NCBI GenBank assembly: GCA_047974615.1
Contig: JBKECM010000005.1
Coordinates: forward strand, 1 to 25,882
Direction: 5' to 3'
From: JBKEBX01 sp047974615
GTDB lineage: Bacteria > Bacillota > Clostridia > Lachnospirales > CAMZNU01
DNA: 25,882 nt
The first letter of the stretch is position 1. Every line of letters begins with the position of its first letter. A program made the position numbers and the translations under genes. This document shows, in pieces, positions 1 to 7,774 of the stretch. The notes beneath the pieces are model-generated. The model made no database searches. It was not told the DNA's origin and saw only the letters and a list, made by a program, of their open reading frames with translations.

Positions 1-28
1 CTTAGCGATGTTTCTTGCAGTCCCTTTT

Positions 29-155
29 GAGGTTTAAAGAAATTGAAATTTTTCAAGGAAGTGCGTAAAATCAAACTTTGCCGTGTATACAGAAATACAC
101 AAAAAGTTTGATTTTATGTAACTGACACAGAAAAAGCCTATTTCTTTACAGCCTC
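29..155. repeat. Nested imperfect inverted repeat, terminator-like
   Basis: The outer arms 29-43 and 140-155 pair through TAAAGAAAT/ATTTCTTTA and GAGG/CCTC with a small bulge. Inside is a perfect 14-bp inverted repeat, 66-79 with 103-116 (TAAAATCAAACTTT). Within that is a 6-bp stem, 83-88 with 95-100 (GTGTAT/ATACAC). A smaller hairpin TTGAAA/TTTCAA lies at 43-56. On the plus strand the structure runs into a long T-rich tract from 155 on, so it could end a transcript entering from the left. It could equally be a small non-autonomous mobile element. No coding sequence was seen in 1-160. Confidence 0.5.
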
Positions 156-160
156 TTTTT

Positions 161-1048
161 TTATTTTTTTTGTTTTTCTCTTATACCTTTTATTAAGGAA
201 TATATGTATACACCTAAGGCAACCCATATGAAGGCGAAGGATATAAGTTCACCTTGAGTTATAGTTTCTTTATATACAAATATAGCTATAAGCAACATAC
301 AAGTAGGGTTTATATACTGGAAAAAGCCTACGGTGTTAAAAGGTATCATGGTAACTCCAAGTCCATAAAAAATTAAAGGTACAAGTGTTACTATTCCTGT
401 TAGGACTGTATACATTATAAGTTGCGTATCTCCTGATGTGAATGCACCTTGACCTTTACTTTCAAAGTAAATCATTACCCCTATAGCTACAGGTAATAAG
501 GTTAAAGTTTCTATAAATAGAGAAACGAAGGAGTCTATTTTATTAATTTTTTTGATAATACCATAGAGTGTAAACCATATGGAAATCAAAAGAGAAAGCA
601 TTGGAAATTCACCATAAATAAGGGTTGAAAGCAATACTCCTGTGAAAACTAAGGCTAAGGAAACTTTAGATAATGTATTTAATTTTTCTTTAAATGCAAA
701 AGTTCCAACTAAAACTACAGCTAGAGGATTTATAAAATAACCAAGAGCTGCTGAAATAGTGTTTCCACCATTTACTGCAAATATGAAGGTGAACCAGTTA
801 AGGGTTACAAATACTCCTGCTAACATAGATAATAACAATTTTTTTGGTTCTTTTATAACTTTTTTAAGCTCATCGCCTTTTTTTAAAAATATAAGTAAAA
901 AAATCGTTAAGATAAAAGAAAAAATAATTCTTGCACTAATAGTATAAATAGCATTTAGTGTATTTAATTGTTTCCAATATATAGGAAGAAGTCCCCATAT
1001 AATGTAGCTTAGTATGATATATAAATATCCTTTTTTTGTATTATCCAT
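161..1048 (-). CDS. rarD: EamA-family permease, RarD type
   Basis: A 295-residue, very hydrophobic protein with about ten predicted membrane segments. It matches the RarD branch of the EamA drug/metabolite transporter superfamily: the N-terminal segment contains SYIIWGLLPIYWKQL, and later segments include NWFTFIFAVN and GFFQYINP, which are typical of RarD. The length is normal for the family (about 290-300). It would sit in the cytoplasmic membrane; the substrate of RarD proteins is not settled. The ATG is preceded by GAGAGG at a good distance. It is the only intact gene on the minus strand here and is transcribed divergently from rnhB from its own promoter at 1093-1121. The C-terminus is basic (KGIREKQKK), as expected for a cytoplasmic tail. 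Confidence 0.9.
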   Translation of the reverse strand: MDNTKKGYLYIILSYIIWGLLPIYWKQLNTLNAIYTISARIIFSFILTIFLLIFLKKGDELKKVIKEPKKLLLSMLAGVFVTLNWFTFIFAVNGGNTISAALGYFINPLAVVLVGTFAFKEKLNTLSKVSLALVFTGVLLSTLIYGEFPMLSLLISIWFTLYGIIKKINKIDSFVSLFIETLTLLPVAIGVMIYFESKGQGAFTSGDTQLIMYTVLTGIVTLVPLIFYGLGVTMIPFNTVGFFQYINPTCMLLIAIFVYKETITQGELISFAFIWVALGVYIYSLIKGIREKQKK

Positions 1049-1092
1049 TGTAGTTTCCTCTCAAGGTTATCTAAAGTTTAGTGTATTTAATC

Positions 1093-1121
1093 ATTATATT
1101 ACTTGTAAAGAAAAATATCAA
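1093..1121 (-). promoter_or_regulatory. Probable sigma-A promoter of rarD
   Basis: Read on the minus strand, TTGATA (1121-1116), a 17-bp spacer and a consensus TATAAT (1098-1093) stand about 45 bp ahead of the rarD ATG. Spacing and boxes are near ideal, but no start-site data exist. Confidence 0.6.
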
Positions 1122-1139
1122 TAGCAAAAGTCTAAAACG

Positions 1140-1266
1140 AGGGTGTTGATAAAGGATATAAAAAAATATTACTGCACAAAAATTACGCTCATTCTTCGCT
1201 GATATTATTCCAACTCACTATTTTTGTTTACGCTACTGCTATTATAATTGACTTTATCAGCACCCT
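1140..1266. mobile_element. MITE-like element with 15-bp terminal inverted repeats
   Basis: The ends are AGGGTGTTGATAAAG (1140-1154) and CTTTATCAGCACCCT (1252-1266), inverted repeats with one mismatch in 15, bounding 127 bp without any open reading frame. This is the shape of a miniature inverted-repeat element or the deleted remains of an insertion sequence. I see no convincing target-site duplication (flanks ...AAAACG and ACAGCT...), so the exact ends and family are not assigned. It sits between the divergent rarD and rnhB promoters. The rest of the 1049-1449 gap is AT-rich with only the two promoters. Confidence 0.5.
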
Positions 1267-1414
1267 ACAGCTCATTTCATATAATTGAAATATTATTTTG
1301 TAAATGTAACTCCTTGATTTTTAATTACTTTTTAACAAAAGATTTGCAAAGTTTTTAAGACTAAAAGGTTGCTTTGAAATTTGTGTGATTTATATGGCAC
1401 TTTTATATTGATAG

Positions 1415-1443
1415 TTGTAAAAAAAGAAAAAATATAGTATAAT
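1415..1443 (+). promoter_or_regulatory. Sigma-A promoter of rnhB operon, possibly leaderless
   Basis: TTGTAA (1415-1420), a 17-bp spacer and a perfect TATAAT (1438-1443) lie directly before the rnhB ATG at 1450. The normal start distance of 6-7 bp after the -10 box puts transcription at or one base before the A of that ATG. No Shine-Dalgarno sequence can fit in between. Confidence 0.65.
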
Positions 1444-1449
1444 GGTACA

Positions 1450-2304
1450 ATGCAAGATTATACATATAAGAACAATAAAGAATTTAATATTTTATTAAAA
1501 AACCTCTTACATAAAAGGAATATTGAGGACATCTTTGAATTTATAAAAACACTTCAAACTGATGAAAGGAAGTTTGTTCAAAGTGGAATTTTGAAACTTC
1601 ATAAGTTTGTGGAAAAAGAAAAATTTGAAGATTTACGGTTAATTAATATGTATTCCTATGAAGAAGATGTTTATAATAAAGGGTATGACTATATTATCGG
1701 TATAGATGAGGTAGGGCGTGGCCCTTTTGCAGGTCCTGTGACTGTTGCTGGGGTGATGTTTAAAAGAAACGATTTTATACGATATATAGATGATAGTAAA
1801 AAATTAAATAAAGATATGAAAGAGTCTTTAAATAATGAAATAAGTAAAAAAGCTATAGATAAAGTTATTTTATCTGCTAGTAATAGCGACATAGATAAAC
1901 GAGGTATAAAGGTTTGCACTTTGGACTTAATGCGACAATGTGTAGAGTATTTTGTAAATAGGGGATATAGTAATATTTTTGTTTTGGTCGATGCTGAAAA
2001 AATACCTAATATTTCCGTTCCACAAATTAATATCATAAAAGGTGATAGCAAAAGTGCCTCTATAGCAGGTGCATCTATACTCGCTAAAGTATATAGAGAT
2101 TCCTTAATGGAGGAGTTTTCTTACATTTATCCAGAATATGAGTTTTTTTCAAATGCTGGGTATAATTCTGATAAACACTTTCAGGCTATCCTTGATTATG
2201 GCATATGCCCTATTCATAGAAAGTCCTTTGTGAAAACTGCTTTAAGAAATAAAGGTGTGGATATAAATAAAATAGGTTTTAAATATAATATTGACATAGA
2301 ATAA
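1450..2304 (+). CDS. rnhB: Ribonuclease HII
   Basis: A 284-residue RNase HII, which cuts RNA-DNA hybrids and removes misincorporated ribonucleotides. The signature GIDEVGRGPFAGPV supplies D86 and E87. D181 lies in VLVDAEK and D199 in KGDSKSAS, matching the four carboxylates of the family. SIAGASILAKVYRD and the C-terminal YG-x-x-P-x-HRKSF complete the fold. About 80 residues precede the catalytic motif, as in Bacillus RnhB (LINMYSYEEDVYNKG resembles that linker), which supports the start at 1450 over the internal ATG at 1648. There is no ribosome binding site: the -10 box ends seven bases upstream, so translation may be leaderless. It is the first gene of a long co-directional run, with the FlhB-like gene 19 bases downstream. 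Confidence 0.95.
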   Translation: MQDYTYKNNKEFNILLKNLLHKRNIEDIFEFIKTLQTDERKFVQSGILKLHKFVEKEKFEDLRLINMYSYEEDVYNKGYDYIIGIDEVGRGPFAGPVTVAGVMFKRNDFIRYIDDSKKLNKDMKESLNNEISKKAIDKVILSASNSDIDKRGIKVCTLDLMRQCVEYFVNRGYSNIFVLVDAEKIPNISVPQINIIKGDSKSASIAGASILAKVYRDSLMEEFSYIYPEYEFFSNAGYNSDKHFQAILDYGICPIHRKSFVKTALRNKGVDINKIGFKYNIDIE

Positions 2305-2323
2305 ATTTATATGGGGTGGGTTT

Positions 2324-2596
2324 TTGGATAAAAAGAAAAAAGCTGTTGCTTTAAAATATGATCCCGGTTCAGTTGCACCGGAGGTTGTTGCTAAAGGTTC
2401 TGGTCATATTGCAGAGAAAATTTTAGAAAAAGCTTTAGAAAATGAAACGCCTGTATATGAAGATAAAGCTTTAGTTGAAGAATTAACAAAAATAGATATC
2501 GGAGAAAATATTCCTCCTGAGTTATACGAAGTTGTAGCTAAAATATTATTATTTATTGGGGATTTAGACAAGTTACAAGGTAAAAAAATTAAATGA
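2324..2596 (+). CDS. Stand-alone FlhB C-terminal-like protein (YlqH type)
   Basis: A 90-residue protein that aligns with the cytoplasmic C-terminal domain of the flagellar/type III export switch FlhB/EscU: the core AVALKYDPGSVAPEVVAKG is followed by a helical stretch and an IPPELYEVVAKIL end. It lacks the FlhB membrane helices and the autocleavage motif NPTH (the position reads KKKKAVALKYD), so it cannot be a full export gate. Soluble homologues next to rnhB are known in Bacillota (Bacillus ylqH lies in the same neighbourhood); their role is unsettled. The start is a TTG at 2324, preceded by a G-rich site (2313-2320); the nearby ATG at 2311 is out of frame. Confidence 0.85.
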   Translation: MDKKKKAVALKYDPGSVAPEVVAKGSGHIAEKILEKALENETPVYEDKALVEELTKIDIGENIPPELYEVVAKILLFIGDLDKLQGKKIK

Positions 2597-2622
2597 TTTA
2601 AACAGTTTGAGGTGGTGAATTT

Positions 2623-3396
2623 ATGTTAAAATTAAAAAAAGGTGACATAGAATACTATGCTTTTAATAACTTTACTAATCACAATATTGTTCACGGATTT
2701 CCAAACCGTAAAAATGGATTTTCTAAGGGCGATTTTGCTTCTTTAGATTTTTCCTATAGCAACTCTGAAGATACGGAAGCTGTGAAAAACAACTACATTA
2801 AACTTAGTAATACTTTTGAAATTACTGACTATGTTTATGGCAAGCAAATACACACTAAAAATGTTTCAGTTATTACTGAAGAAGAAGAAGAATTTTTCTT
2901 TAAAAATAATGATGGGTTTGTATGTGATTGTAATAAAACTTTGTTTACTTATCATGCCGATTGTGGTTCTGTTTTTTTATATGATGTTATTACCGATGTT
3001 TTTGGTTTGCTTCATAGTGGTTGGCGTGGAACAGCCTTAAATATTACAAAAGAGGCTTTGAATATTATGATAGGTGAGTTCGGGTGTAGAGCTTCTGACA
3101 TTATCGTTGGTGTTGGCCCAAGCATATGTTATGAATGTTTTGAGGTTGACCGTAAGGTTGCTAAGACATTCATAAAAGAGGGTTATAAAACTCTTGTAAA
3201 ATATGATAACTACAAAGATAAATATTTTGTTGATATAAAAAATATTATTAAAACTCAATGTATGGATATGGGTATTCCTATGGAAAATATTGAACTTGCA
3301 CAAGAATGTACTTTATGTAATGAAAATGAGTTTTTTTCCCATAGAAGAAGTGGTACTAATCGTGGAACTCATATAGGATTTTTAAAAAAGAGATGA
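2623..3396 (+). CDS. pgeF: PgeF/YlmD-type peptidoglycan editing factor / purine nucleoside phosphorylase
   Basis: A 257-residue member of the Cu-oxidase_4 (YfiH/YlmD) family, annotated in different organisms as multicopper polyphenol oxidase, purine nucleoside phosphorylase or peptidoglycan editing factor. The metal-site residues are present: H77 in KQIHTKN, C114 in YHADCGS and H131 in LLHSGWRG. GVGPSICYECFEVD and the closing SHRRSGTNRGTHIGFL are also typical. The ADCGSVFLYD segment differs from the more usual ADC-V/L-P-I-L-L, a mild divergence. A strong GAGGTGGTG site precedes the ATG. It lies 26 bases after the FlhB-like gene and 13 before the DUF512 gene, so it is clearly operonic. It is predicted to be cytosolic. 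Confidence 0.88.
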   Translation: MLKLKKGDIEYYAFNNFTNHNIVHGFPNRKNGFSKGDFASLDFSYSNSEDTEAVKNNYIKLSNTFEITDYVYGKQIHTKNVSVITEEEEEFFFKNNDGFVCDCNKTLFTYHADCGSVFLYDVITDVFGLLHSGWRGTALNITKEALNIMIGEFGCRASDIIVGVGPSICYECFEVDRKVAKTFIKEGYKTLVKYDNYKDKYFVDIKNIIKTQCMDMGIPMENIELAQECTLCNENEFFSHRRSGTNRGTHIGFLKKR

Positions 3397-3409
3397 GGAT
3401 ATATTTAAA

Positions 3410-4762
3410 ATGGGTTATGAGCCTTTAAAAAGTTTTTCAAGTGATAAAATAATTATAAAAGTAGATAAAGGACATGGCAAAAAAGCTGGTATAGAAGTGG
3501 GAGATATTTTACTTAAAGTTAACGGAAAAGACGTTGTTGACGTTTTTGATTATCGTTATCTTATACAAGAAAAAAATATTACTGTTACTGTTAAAAAGGC
3601 TCAAACAGAAGAAATTGTAACCTATAATATACAAAAAGGAGAGTTTGACGACATTGACATATATTTTGAAGAAGGATTAATGGACCACGCTAAATCTTGT
3701 AAAAATAAATGCGTTTTTTGTTTTATTGACCAACTTCCAAAGGGTATGCGTGAAACTTTATACTTTAAAGATGATGATAGTAGACTTAGTTTTTTAACTG
3801 GCAATTATGTTACTCTTACAAATATGAAAGAAGAGGAGCTTGACAGAATTTTATTTTACAAGCTTTCACCTATTAATGTTAGTGTGCATACTACTAACCC
3901 TGAACTGCGAACTTTTATGCTCAAAAATAAAAATAGTGGTAAAATATTAGAATATATCGAGAAAATAGCTAGTAACAATATTGAAATGAATTTTCAAATA
4001 GTATTGTGTAAAGGGTATAATGATAAAGAAGAACTTACAAAAACAATTTATGATTTAAGCAAGTTTTTACCTCAAGCTAAAAGTTTGTCTGTTGTTCCTT
4101 TTGGTGCTTCAAAATATCGTGAAGGTTTAGAACAAATAGAACTTTTCAATGAAGATGATGCAAGGGAAGTTGTTTTACAAGTTGAAGAAATCCAAAAAAA
4201 TTTTTTAGATGAATATCAAACAAGATTTGTTTTTATAGCCGATGAGTTTTATCTTAAAGCTAAAATGCCATTACCTAGTTATGAAGTATATGAGGATTTT
4301 TCACAAATCGAAAACGGCGTTGGTATGATGAGTAACTTTAAGTATGAAGTTAATGACGCTCTTGATGAGTTTTTTGAATATAAAGTTACAAAAAGAAAAG
4401 TTGGTATTGTTACTGGCGTTGCAAGCTTTGACTTTATAGTAAAAATGACACAAAGAATTAAAGAAGTTTATGATGCAGATCCTTATGTTATTAAGGTTGT
4501 GAATAACTTTTTTGGAGATAGTATAAATATCACTGGTCTTTTAACAGGCGGTGACATTATAGAACAAGTTTTACAATATACAAAGGAAAATAACATCGAA
4601 TTAGATGAGTTGCTTTTATCAAGGGATACTTTACGTAGTGATGATATCGTTTTACTTGATGATTTAACTATTTATGATATAGAAAAAAAAGTAGAAACAA
4701 AGGTACGTATAGTTGAAAGTAACGGTTATGACTTTGTCAAAGCTTTACTTGAAGAAGAATAA
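3410..4762 (+). CDS. DUF512 family protein with PDZ-like domain and Cys cluster
   Basis: A 450-residue protein of the DUF512/TIGR03279 family. The N-terminal ~70 residues form a PDZ-like module (AGIEVGDILLKVNGKDV). It is followed by a conserved cysteine set C97-x3-C101-x2-C104 in SCKNKCVFCFIDQLPKGMR, the spacing of a radical-SAM type 4Fe-4S site. Next comes the family hallmark DDDSRLSFLTGNYVTLTN, and the DUF512 domain fills about residues 240-445. The biochemical function is not established. The family commonly lies immediately upstream of der, as here (16-base gap), which suggests a link with ribosome or RNA metabolism, but that is inference. The start has GAGG 11 bases upstream. Confidence 0.88.
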   Translation: MGYEPLKSFSSDKIIIKVDKGHGKKAGIEVGDILLKVNGKDVVDVFDYRYLIQEKNITVTVKKAQTEEIVTYNIQKGEFDDIDIYFEEGLMDHAKSCKNKCVFCFIDQLPKGMRETLYFKDDDSRLSFLTGNYVTLTNMKEEELDRILFYKLSPINVSVHTTNPELRTFMLKNKNSGKILEYIEKIASNNIEMNFQIVLCKGYNDKEELTKTIYDLSKFLPQAKSLSVVPFGASKYREGLEQIELFNEDDAREVVLQVEEIQKNFLDEYQTRFVFIADEFYLKAKMPLPSYEVYEDFSQIENGVGMMSNFKYEVNDALDEFFEYKVTKRKVGIVTGVASFDFIVKMTQRIKEVYDADPYVIKVVNNFFGDSINITGLLTGGDIIEQVLQYTKENNIELDELLLSRDTLRSDDIVLLDDLTIYDIEKKVETKVRIVESNGYDFVKALLEEE

Positions 4763-4778
4763 AAGGAGATTTTTTAAA

Positions 4779-6101
4779 ATGGCAAGACCTATAGTTGCAG
4801 TTGTTGGTAGACCTAATGTAGGCAAATCAACACTTTTTAACAAAATAGCTGGGGATAGAATTTCTATCGTTGAAGACAGTCCCGGTGTTACTCGTGATAG
4901 AATATATGCTGATTGTGATTGGCTTAATAAGCCATTTACTCTCGTAGATACTGGAGGACTTGAGCCTGACAGTGATGATATAATACTTAAACAAATGTTC
5001 AATCAAGCACAAATAGCTATTGATACTGCTAATGTTATTATATTTGTTGTTGATGTTAAGACTGGTATAATTGATGCAGATTTTCAAGTTGCTAATATAT
5101 TACGTAAGTCTAAAAAACCTGTTATTGTAGCTGTTAACAAGGTTGACAATATGCGTGTTGAAAACTTTGATGTATATGAGTTTTATCAACTTGGTTTAAC
5201 TGCTTTAGTTCCTGTGTCTGCTGGACAAGGACTTAATATCGGTGATTTACTTGATGAAGTCGTTGAACATTTTCCAAATGAGGATATAGAAGATGAAGAA
5301 GATACTGCTATAAAGGTTGCTATAGTAGGTAAACCTAATGCAGGTAAATCTAGTTTGATAAACCGTATCTTAGGCGAAGAACGCCTTATCGTTTCGGAAA
5401 TCGCAGGTACTACTCGTGATGCTATAGACACAAGAGTTACTATAGATGACAGAGAGTTTGTTTTCATCGACACTGCTGGTATGAGAAGAAGAAGTCGTAT
5501 TAAAGAAAATATAGAAAAGTATTCTATTGTACGTGGTATTGCTGCTATTGAACGTGCTGATGTTATCGTACTTGTTATTGATGCTGAAGAAGGTATATCT
5601 GAACAAGATACAAAAATTGCAGGTATGGCTCATGAAAGAGGTAAAGCTGCAATTATCGCTGTAAATAAATGGGATAAGATAGAAAAAGATACTCACACTA
5701 TGAAAAAGTTTGAAGAAACTTTAAAAGTTGAGCTTGCTTATATGCCTTATGCTCCTAAACTTTTTATTTCAGCTTTAACTGGACAAAGGGTAACAAAACT
5801 TTTTGACCTTATAAATTATGTTTCTGAAAATACAAATATGCGTATACAAACAGGTGTGTTAAATGATGTTCTAATAGAAGCTATGCAACATCAACAACCA
5901 CCTCGTGATAAAGGTAAACCTCTTAGAATATATTATATCACTCAAGTATCTGTTAAGCCTCCTACATTTATTCTTTTTGTAAATGATAGTAAGCTTTTAC
6001 ATTTTAGTTATAAGAGATATTTAGAAAATAAGTTACGTGAGGCTTTTGGTTTTGACGGAACACCAATTCATTTTATAGCAAGAAACAAAGGAGATAACTA
6101 A
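4779..6101 (+). CDS. der: Ribosome biogenesis GTPase Der (EngA)
   Basis: A 440-residue tandem GTPase needed for maturation of the 50S subunit. The first G domain has GRPNVGKST (about residues 8-16), DTGG and NKVD. The second begins near residue 182 with GKPNAGKSS, then DTAGMRRR and NKWD. A KH-like RNA-binding domain closes the protein (roughly 355-440). The reading frame is open upstream to 4713, but the true start is the ATG at 4779: AAAGGAG at 4763-4769 fits it, MARPIVAVVGRPNVGKS is the standard N-terminus, and an earlier start would overlap the DUF512 gene. Its 3' end carries the ribosome binding site of plsY, which starts four bases later. Confidence 0.97.
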   Translation: MARPIVAVVGRPNVGKSTLFNKIAGDRISIVEDSPGVTRDRIYADCDWLNKPFTLVDTGGLEPDSDDIILKQMFNQAQIAIDTANVIIFVVDVKTGIIDADFQVANILRKSKKPVIVAVNKVDNMRVENFDVYEFYQLGLTALVPVSAGQGLNIGDLLDEVVEHFPNEDIEDEEDTAIKVAIVGKPNAGKSSLINRILGEERLIVSEIAGTTRDAIDTRVTIDDREFVFIDTAGMRRRSRIKENIEKYSIVRGIAAIERADVIVLVIDAEEGISEQDTKIAGMAHERGKAAIIAVNKWDKIEKDTHTMKKFEETLKVELAYMPYAPKLFISALTGQRVTKLFDLINYVSENTNMRIQTGVLNDVLIEAMQHQQPPRDKGKPLRIYYITQVSVKPPTFILFVNDSKLLHFSYKRYLENKLREAFGFDGTPIHFIARNKGDN

Positions 6102-6105
6102 ATAA

Positions 6106-6723
6106 ATGGTTATAAATAAACTTATATGCGTTTTAGTAGGTTATGCTTTTGGTTGTTTACAAACTGCTTACATTTTTGGTAAACTTTTAAAAGGTATTGA
6201 TATAAGAGAATATGGTTCTGGTAATGCAGGTACAACTAATGCAATTAGAGTTCTTGGACCAAAAATTGGAGCTGTTGTTTTTATATGCGATGCTTTGAAA
6301 GGCGTTGTTGCTTATATTATAAGCTATCTTATATTTAAAGATTTTACTGTAGCTTTATATGCCGGGTTTGGTGCTGTTATGGGTCATAATTTTCCAGCTC
6401 AACTAGGTTTTAGAGGTGGTAAAGGTGTTGCTACTTCTTTAGGTGTGTTGCTTATATCAGATATAAATAGCGGTATATATATACTTGGAATTGCCATTAT
6501 AATTATTATCTTTACAAAATATATAAGTTTAGCATCTATATCTTGTGCTTCTATATATCTTGTCGTTGCATATTTTAAACATGGCTTTGGTGAAGTTTTT
6601 ATTATATACGCTATATTAGTTTTACTTTTATTATATAGACATCGTTCTAATATAAAAAGGCTTTTAAGTGGTACTGAAAATAAACTTTCATTTAAGTCAA
6701 AGATGGAAAAAATAAAAAAGTAG
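6106..6723 (+). CDS. plsY: Acyl-phosphate:glycerol-3-phosphate acyltransferase PlsY
   Basis: A 205-residue integral membrane enzyme that transfers acyl groups from acyl-phosphate to glycerol-3-phosphate, the first committed step of phospholipid synthesis. The three family motifs are clear: YGSGNAGTTNAIRVLG, GHNFPAQLGFRGGKGVATSLG and the C-terminal LLLYRHRSNIKRLLSGTE. Several hydrophobic helices separate them. The length is normal. The Shine-Dalgarno AAAGGAG lies inside the der coding end. It is followed after 28 bases by gpsA, which makes its glycerol-3-phosphate substrate, a common and sensible pairing. Confidence 0.95.
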   Translation: MVINKLICVLVGYAFGCLQTAYIFGKLLKGIDIREYGSGNAGTTNAIRVLGPKIGAVVFICDALKGVVAYIISYLIFKDFTVALYAGFGAVMGHNFPAQLGFRGGKGVATSLGVLLISDINSGIYILGIAIIIIIFTKYISLASISCASIYLVVAYFKHGFGEVFIIYAILVLLLLYRHRSNIKRLLSGTENKLSFKSKMEKIKK

Positions 6724-6751
6724 ATAATTTTAAGGATTTAGGAGGTATGAT

Positions 6752-7753
6752 ATGAAGGAAGGGAAAGTTGCAATAATCGGTGCTGGTTCTTGGGGCACTG
6801 CTCTTGGTACTGTGTTACATACCAACGGTTTTGATGTTTTTATTTGGACTATAGATGAAGAACAAGTTAAGGAGATAGAAGATACGGGATATAATAAAAA
6901 ATATTTACCTGAAACTCTTTTATCAAAAGATATTATTTTTACTACAAACTTTAAAGAGGCTGTTGAAGGTGCGAAAATTGTTATTACTGCTGTGCCTTCT
7001 GCTGTAACTAAAAAAGTTGTAAATGACCATAAAGACTTATTTAATAATGAACAAATTATTGTTAATGTATCGAAGGGATTTGCTCCTTCAGGGGAAAGGC
7101 TTTCTGTTGCCATAAAAGAAAGCTTGCCTAATAACAAGGTAGTTATACTATCTGGACCAAGCCATGCTGAAGAAGTAGCTCAAAAAAAGGCAACTGTACT
7201 TGTTGCTACAAGTGAAGATTTAAGCTGTGCTGAATATATACAAATGATTTTTAGTAATCCATACTTTAGGGTGTATACAAACACTGATGTTATTGGTGTT
7301 GAAATCGGTGGTGCTTTGAAAAATGTTATAGCACTTATAGCAGGTGCTATAGATGGTATCGGTCTTGGAGATAACACTAAGGCGGCACTTATGACAAGAG
7401 GTATGAGCGAAATCGCAAAGTTTGGTGTTTCTCAAGGTGCAAAACTTGAAACTTTCTACGGTCTTACAGGTATGGGTGACTTGATTGTTACTTGTGGTTC
7501 TGTACACTCAAGAAATAGACGTGCTGGTATGTTACTTGGACAAGGTAGAGAACTTGAAGATGTGCTTAAAGAAGTTGGTATGGTTGTGGAAGGTTTAGAG
7601 GCTTTAAAAATAATGAAATCTATTAAGGTGGAAAGTAGTTTAACACCTATTATAAATGAATTATATGCAGTTTTATTTACAGATAAGACACCTAAAGAGG
7701 CTTTAAGTGAGCTTATGTCAAGAGAATATAAAAGAGAAATAGATTTTTTATAA
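6752..7753 (+). CDS. gpsA: NAD(P)H-dependent glycerol-3-phosphate dehydrogenase
   Basis: A 333-residue cytosolic enzyme reducing dihydroxyacetone phosphate to sn-glycerol-3-phosphate for lipid synthesis. The Rossmann nucleotide-binding motif GAGSWGTALG is at the N-terminus. GPSHAEEV, GGALKNVIALIAGAIDG (with the catalytic lysine), NTKAALMTRG and FYGLTGMGDLIVTC are diagnostic for GpsA. The length is normal. An excellent AGGAGG site precedes the ATG. It sits directly after plsY, so substrate supply and use are coupled in one operon. Confidence 0.97.
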   Translation: MKEGKVAIIGAGSWGTALGTVLHTNGFDVFIWTIDEEQVKEIEDTGYNKKYLPETLLSKDIIFTTNFKEAVEGAKIVITAVPSAVTKKVVNDHKDLFNNEQIIVNVSKGFAPSGERLSVAIKESLPNNKVVILSGPSHAEEVAQKKATVLVATSEDLSCAEYIQMIFSNPYFRVYTNTDVIGVEIGGALKNVIALIAGAIDGIGLGDNTKAALMTRGMSEIAKFGVSQGAKLETFYGLTGMGDLIVTCGSVHSRNRRAGMLLGQGRELEDVLKEVGMVVEGLEALKIMKSIKVESSLTPIINELYAVLFTDKTPKEALSELMSREYKREIDFL

Positions 7754-7774
7754 AAATATGGTGAGGTGTAAAGA

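Noticed and set aside
4713..4778. Upstream extension of der
   Set aside because: It overlaps the DUF512 gene and lacks a ribosome binding site; ATG 4779 has both the site and the conserved N-terminus.
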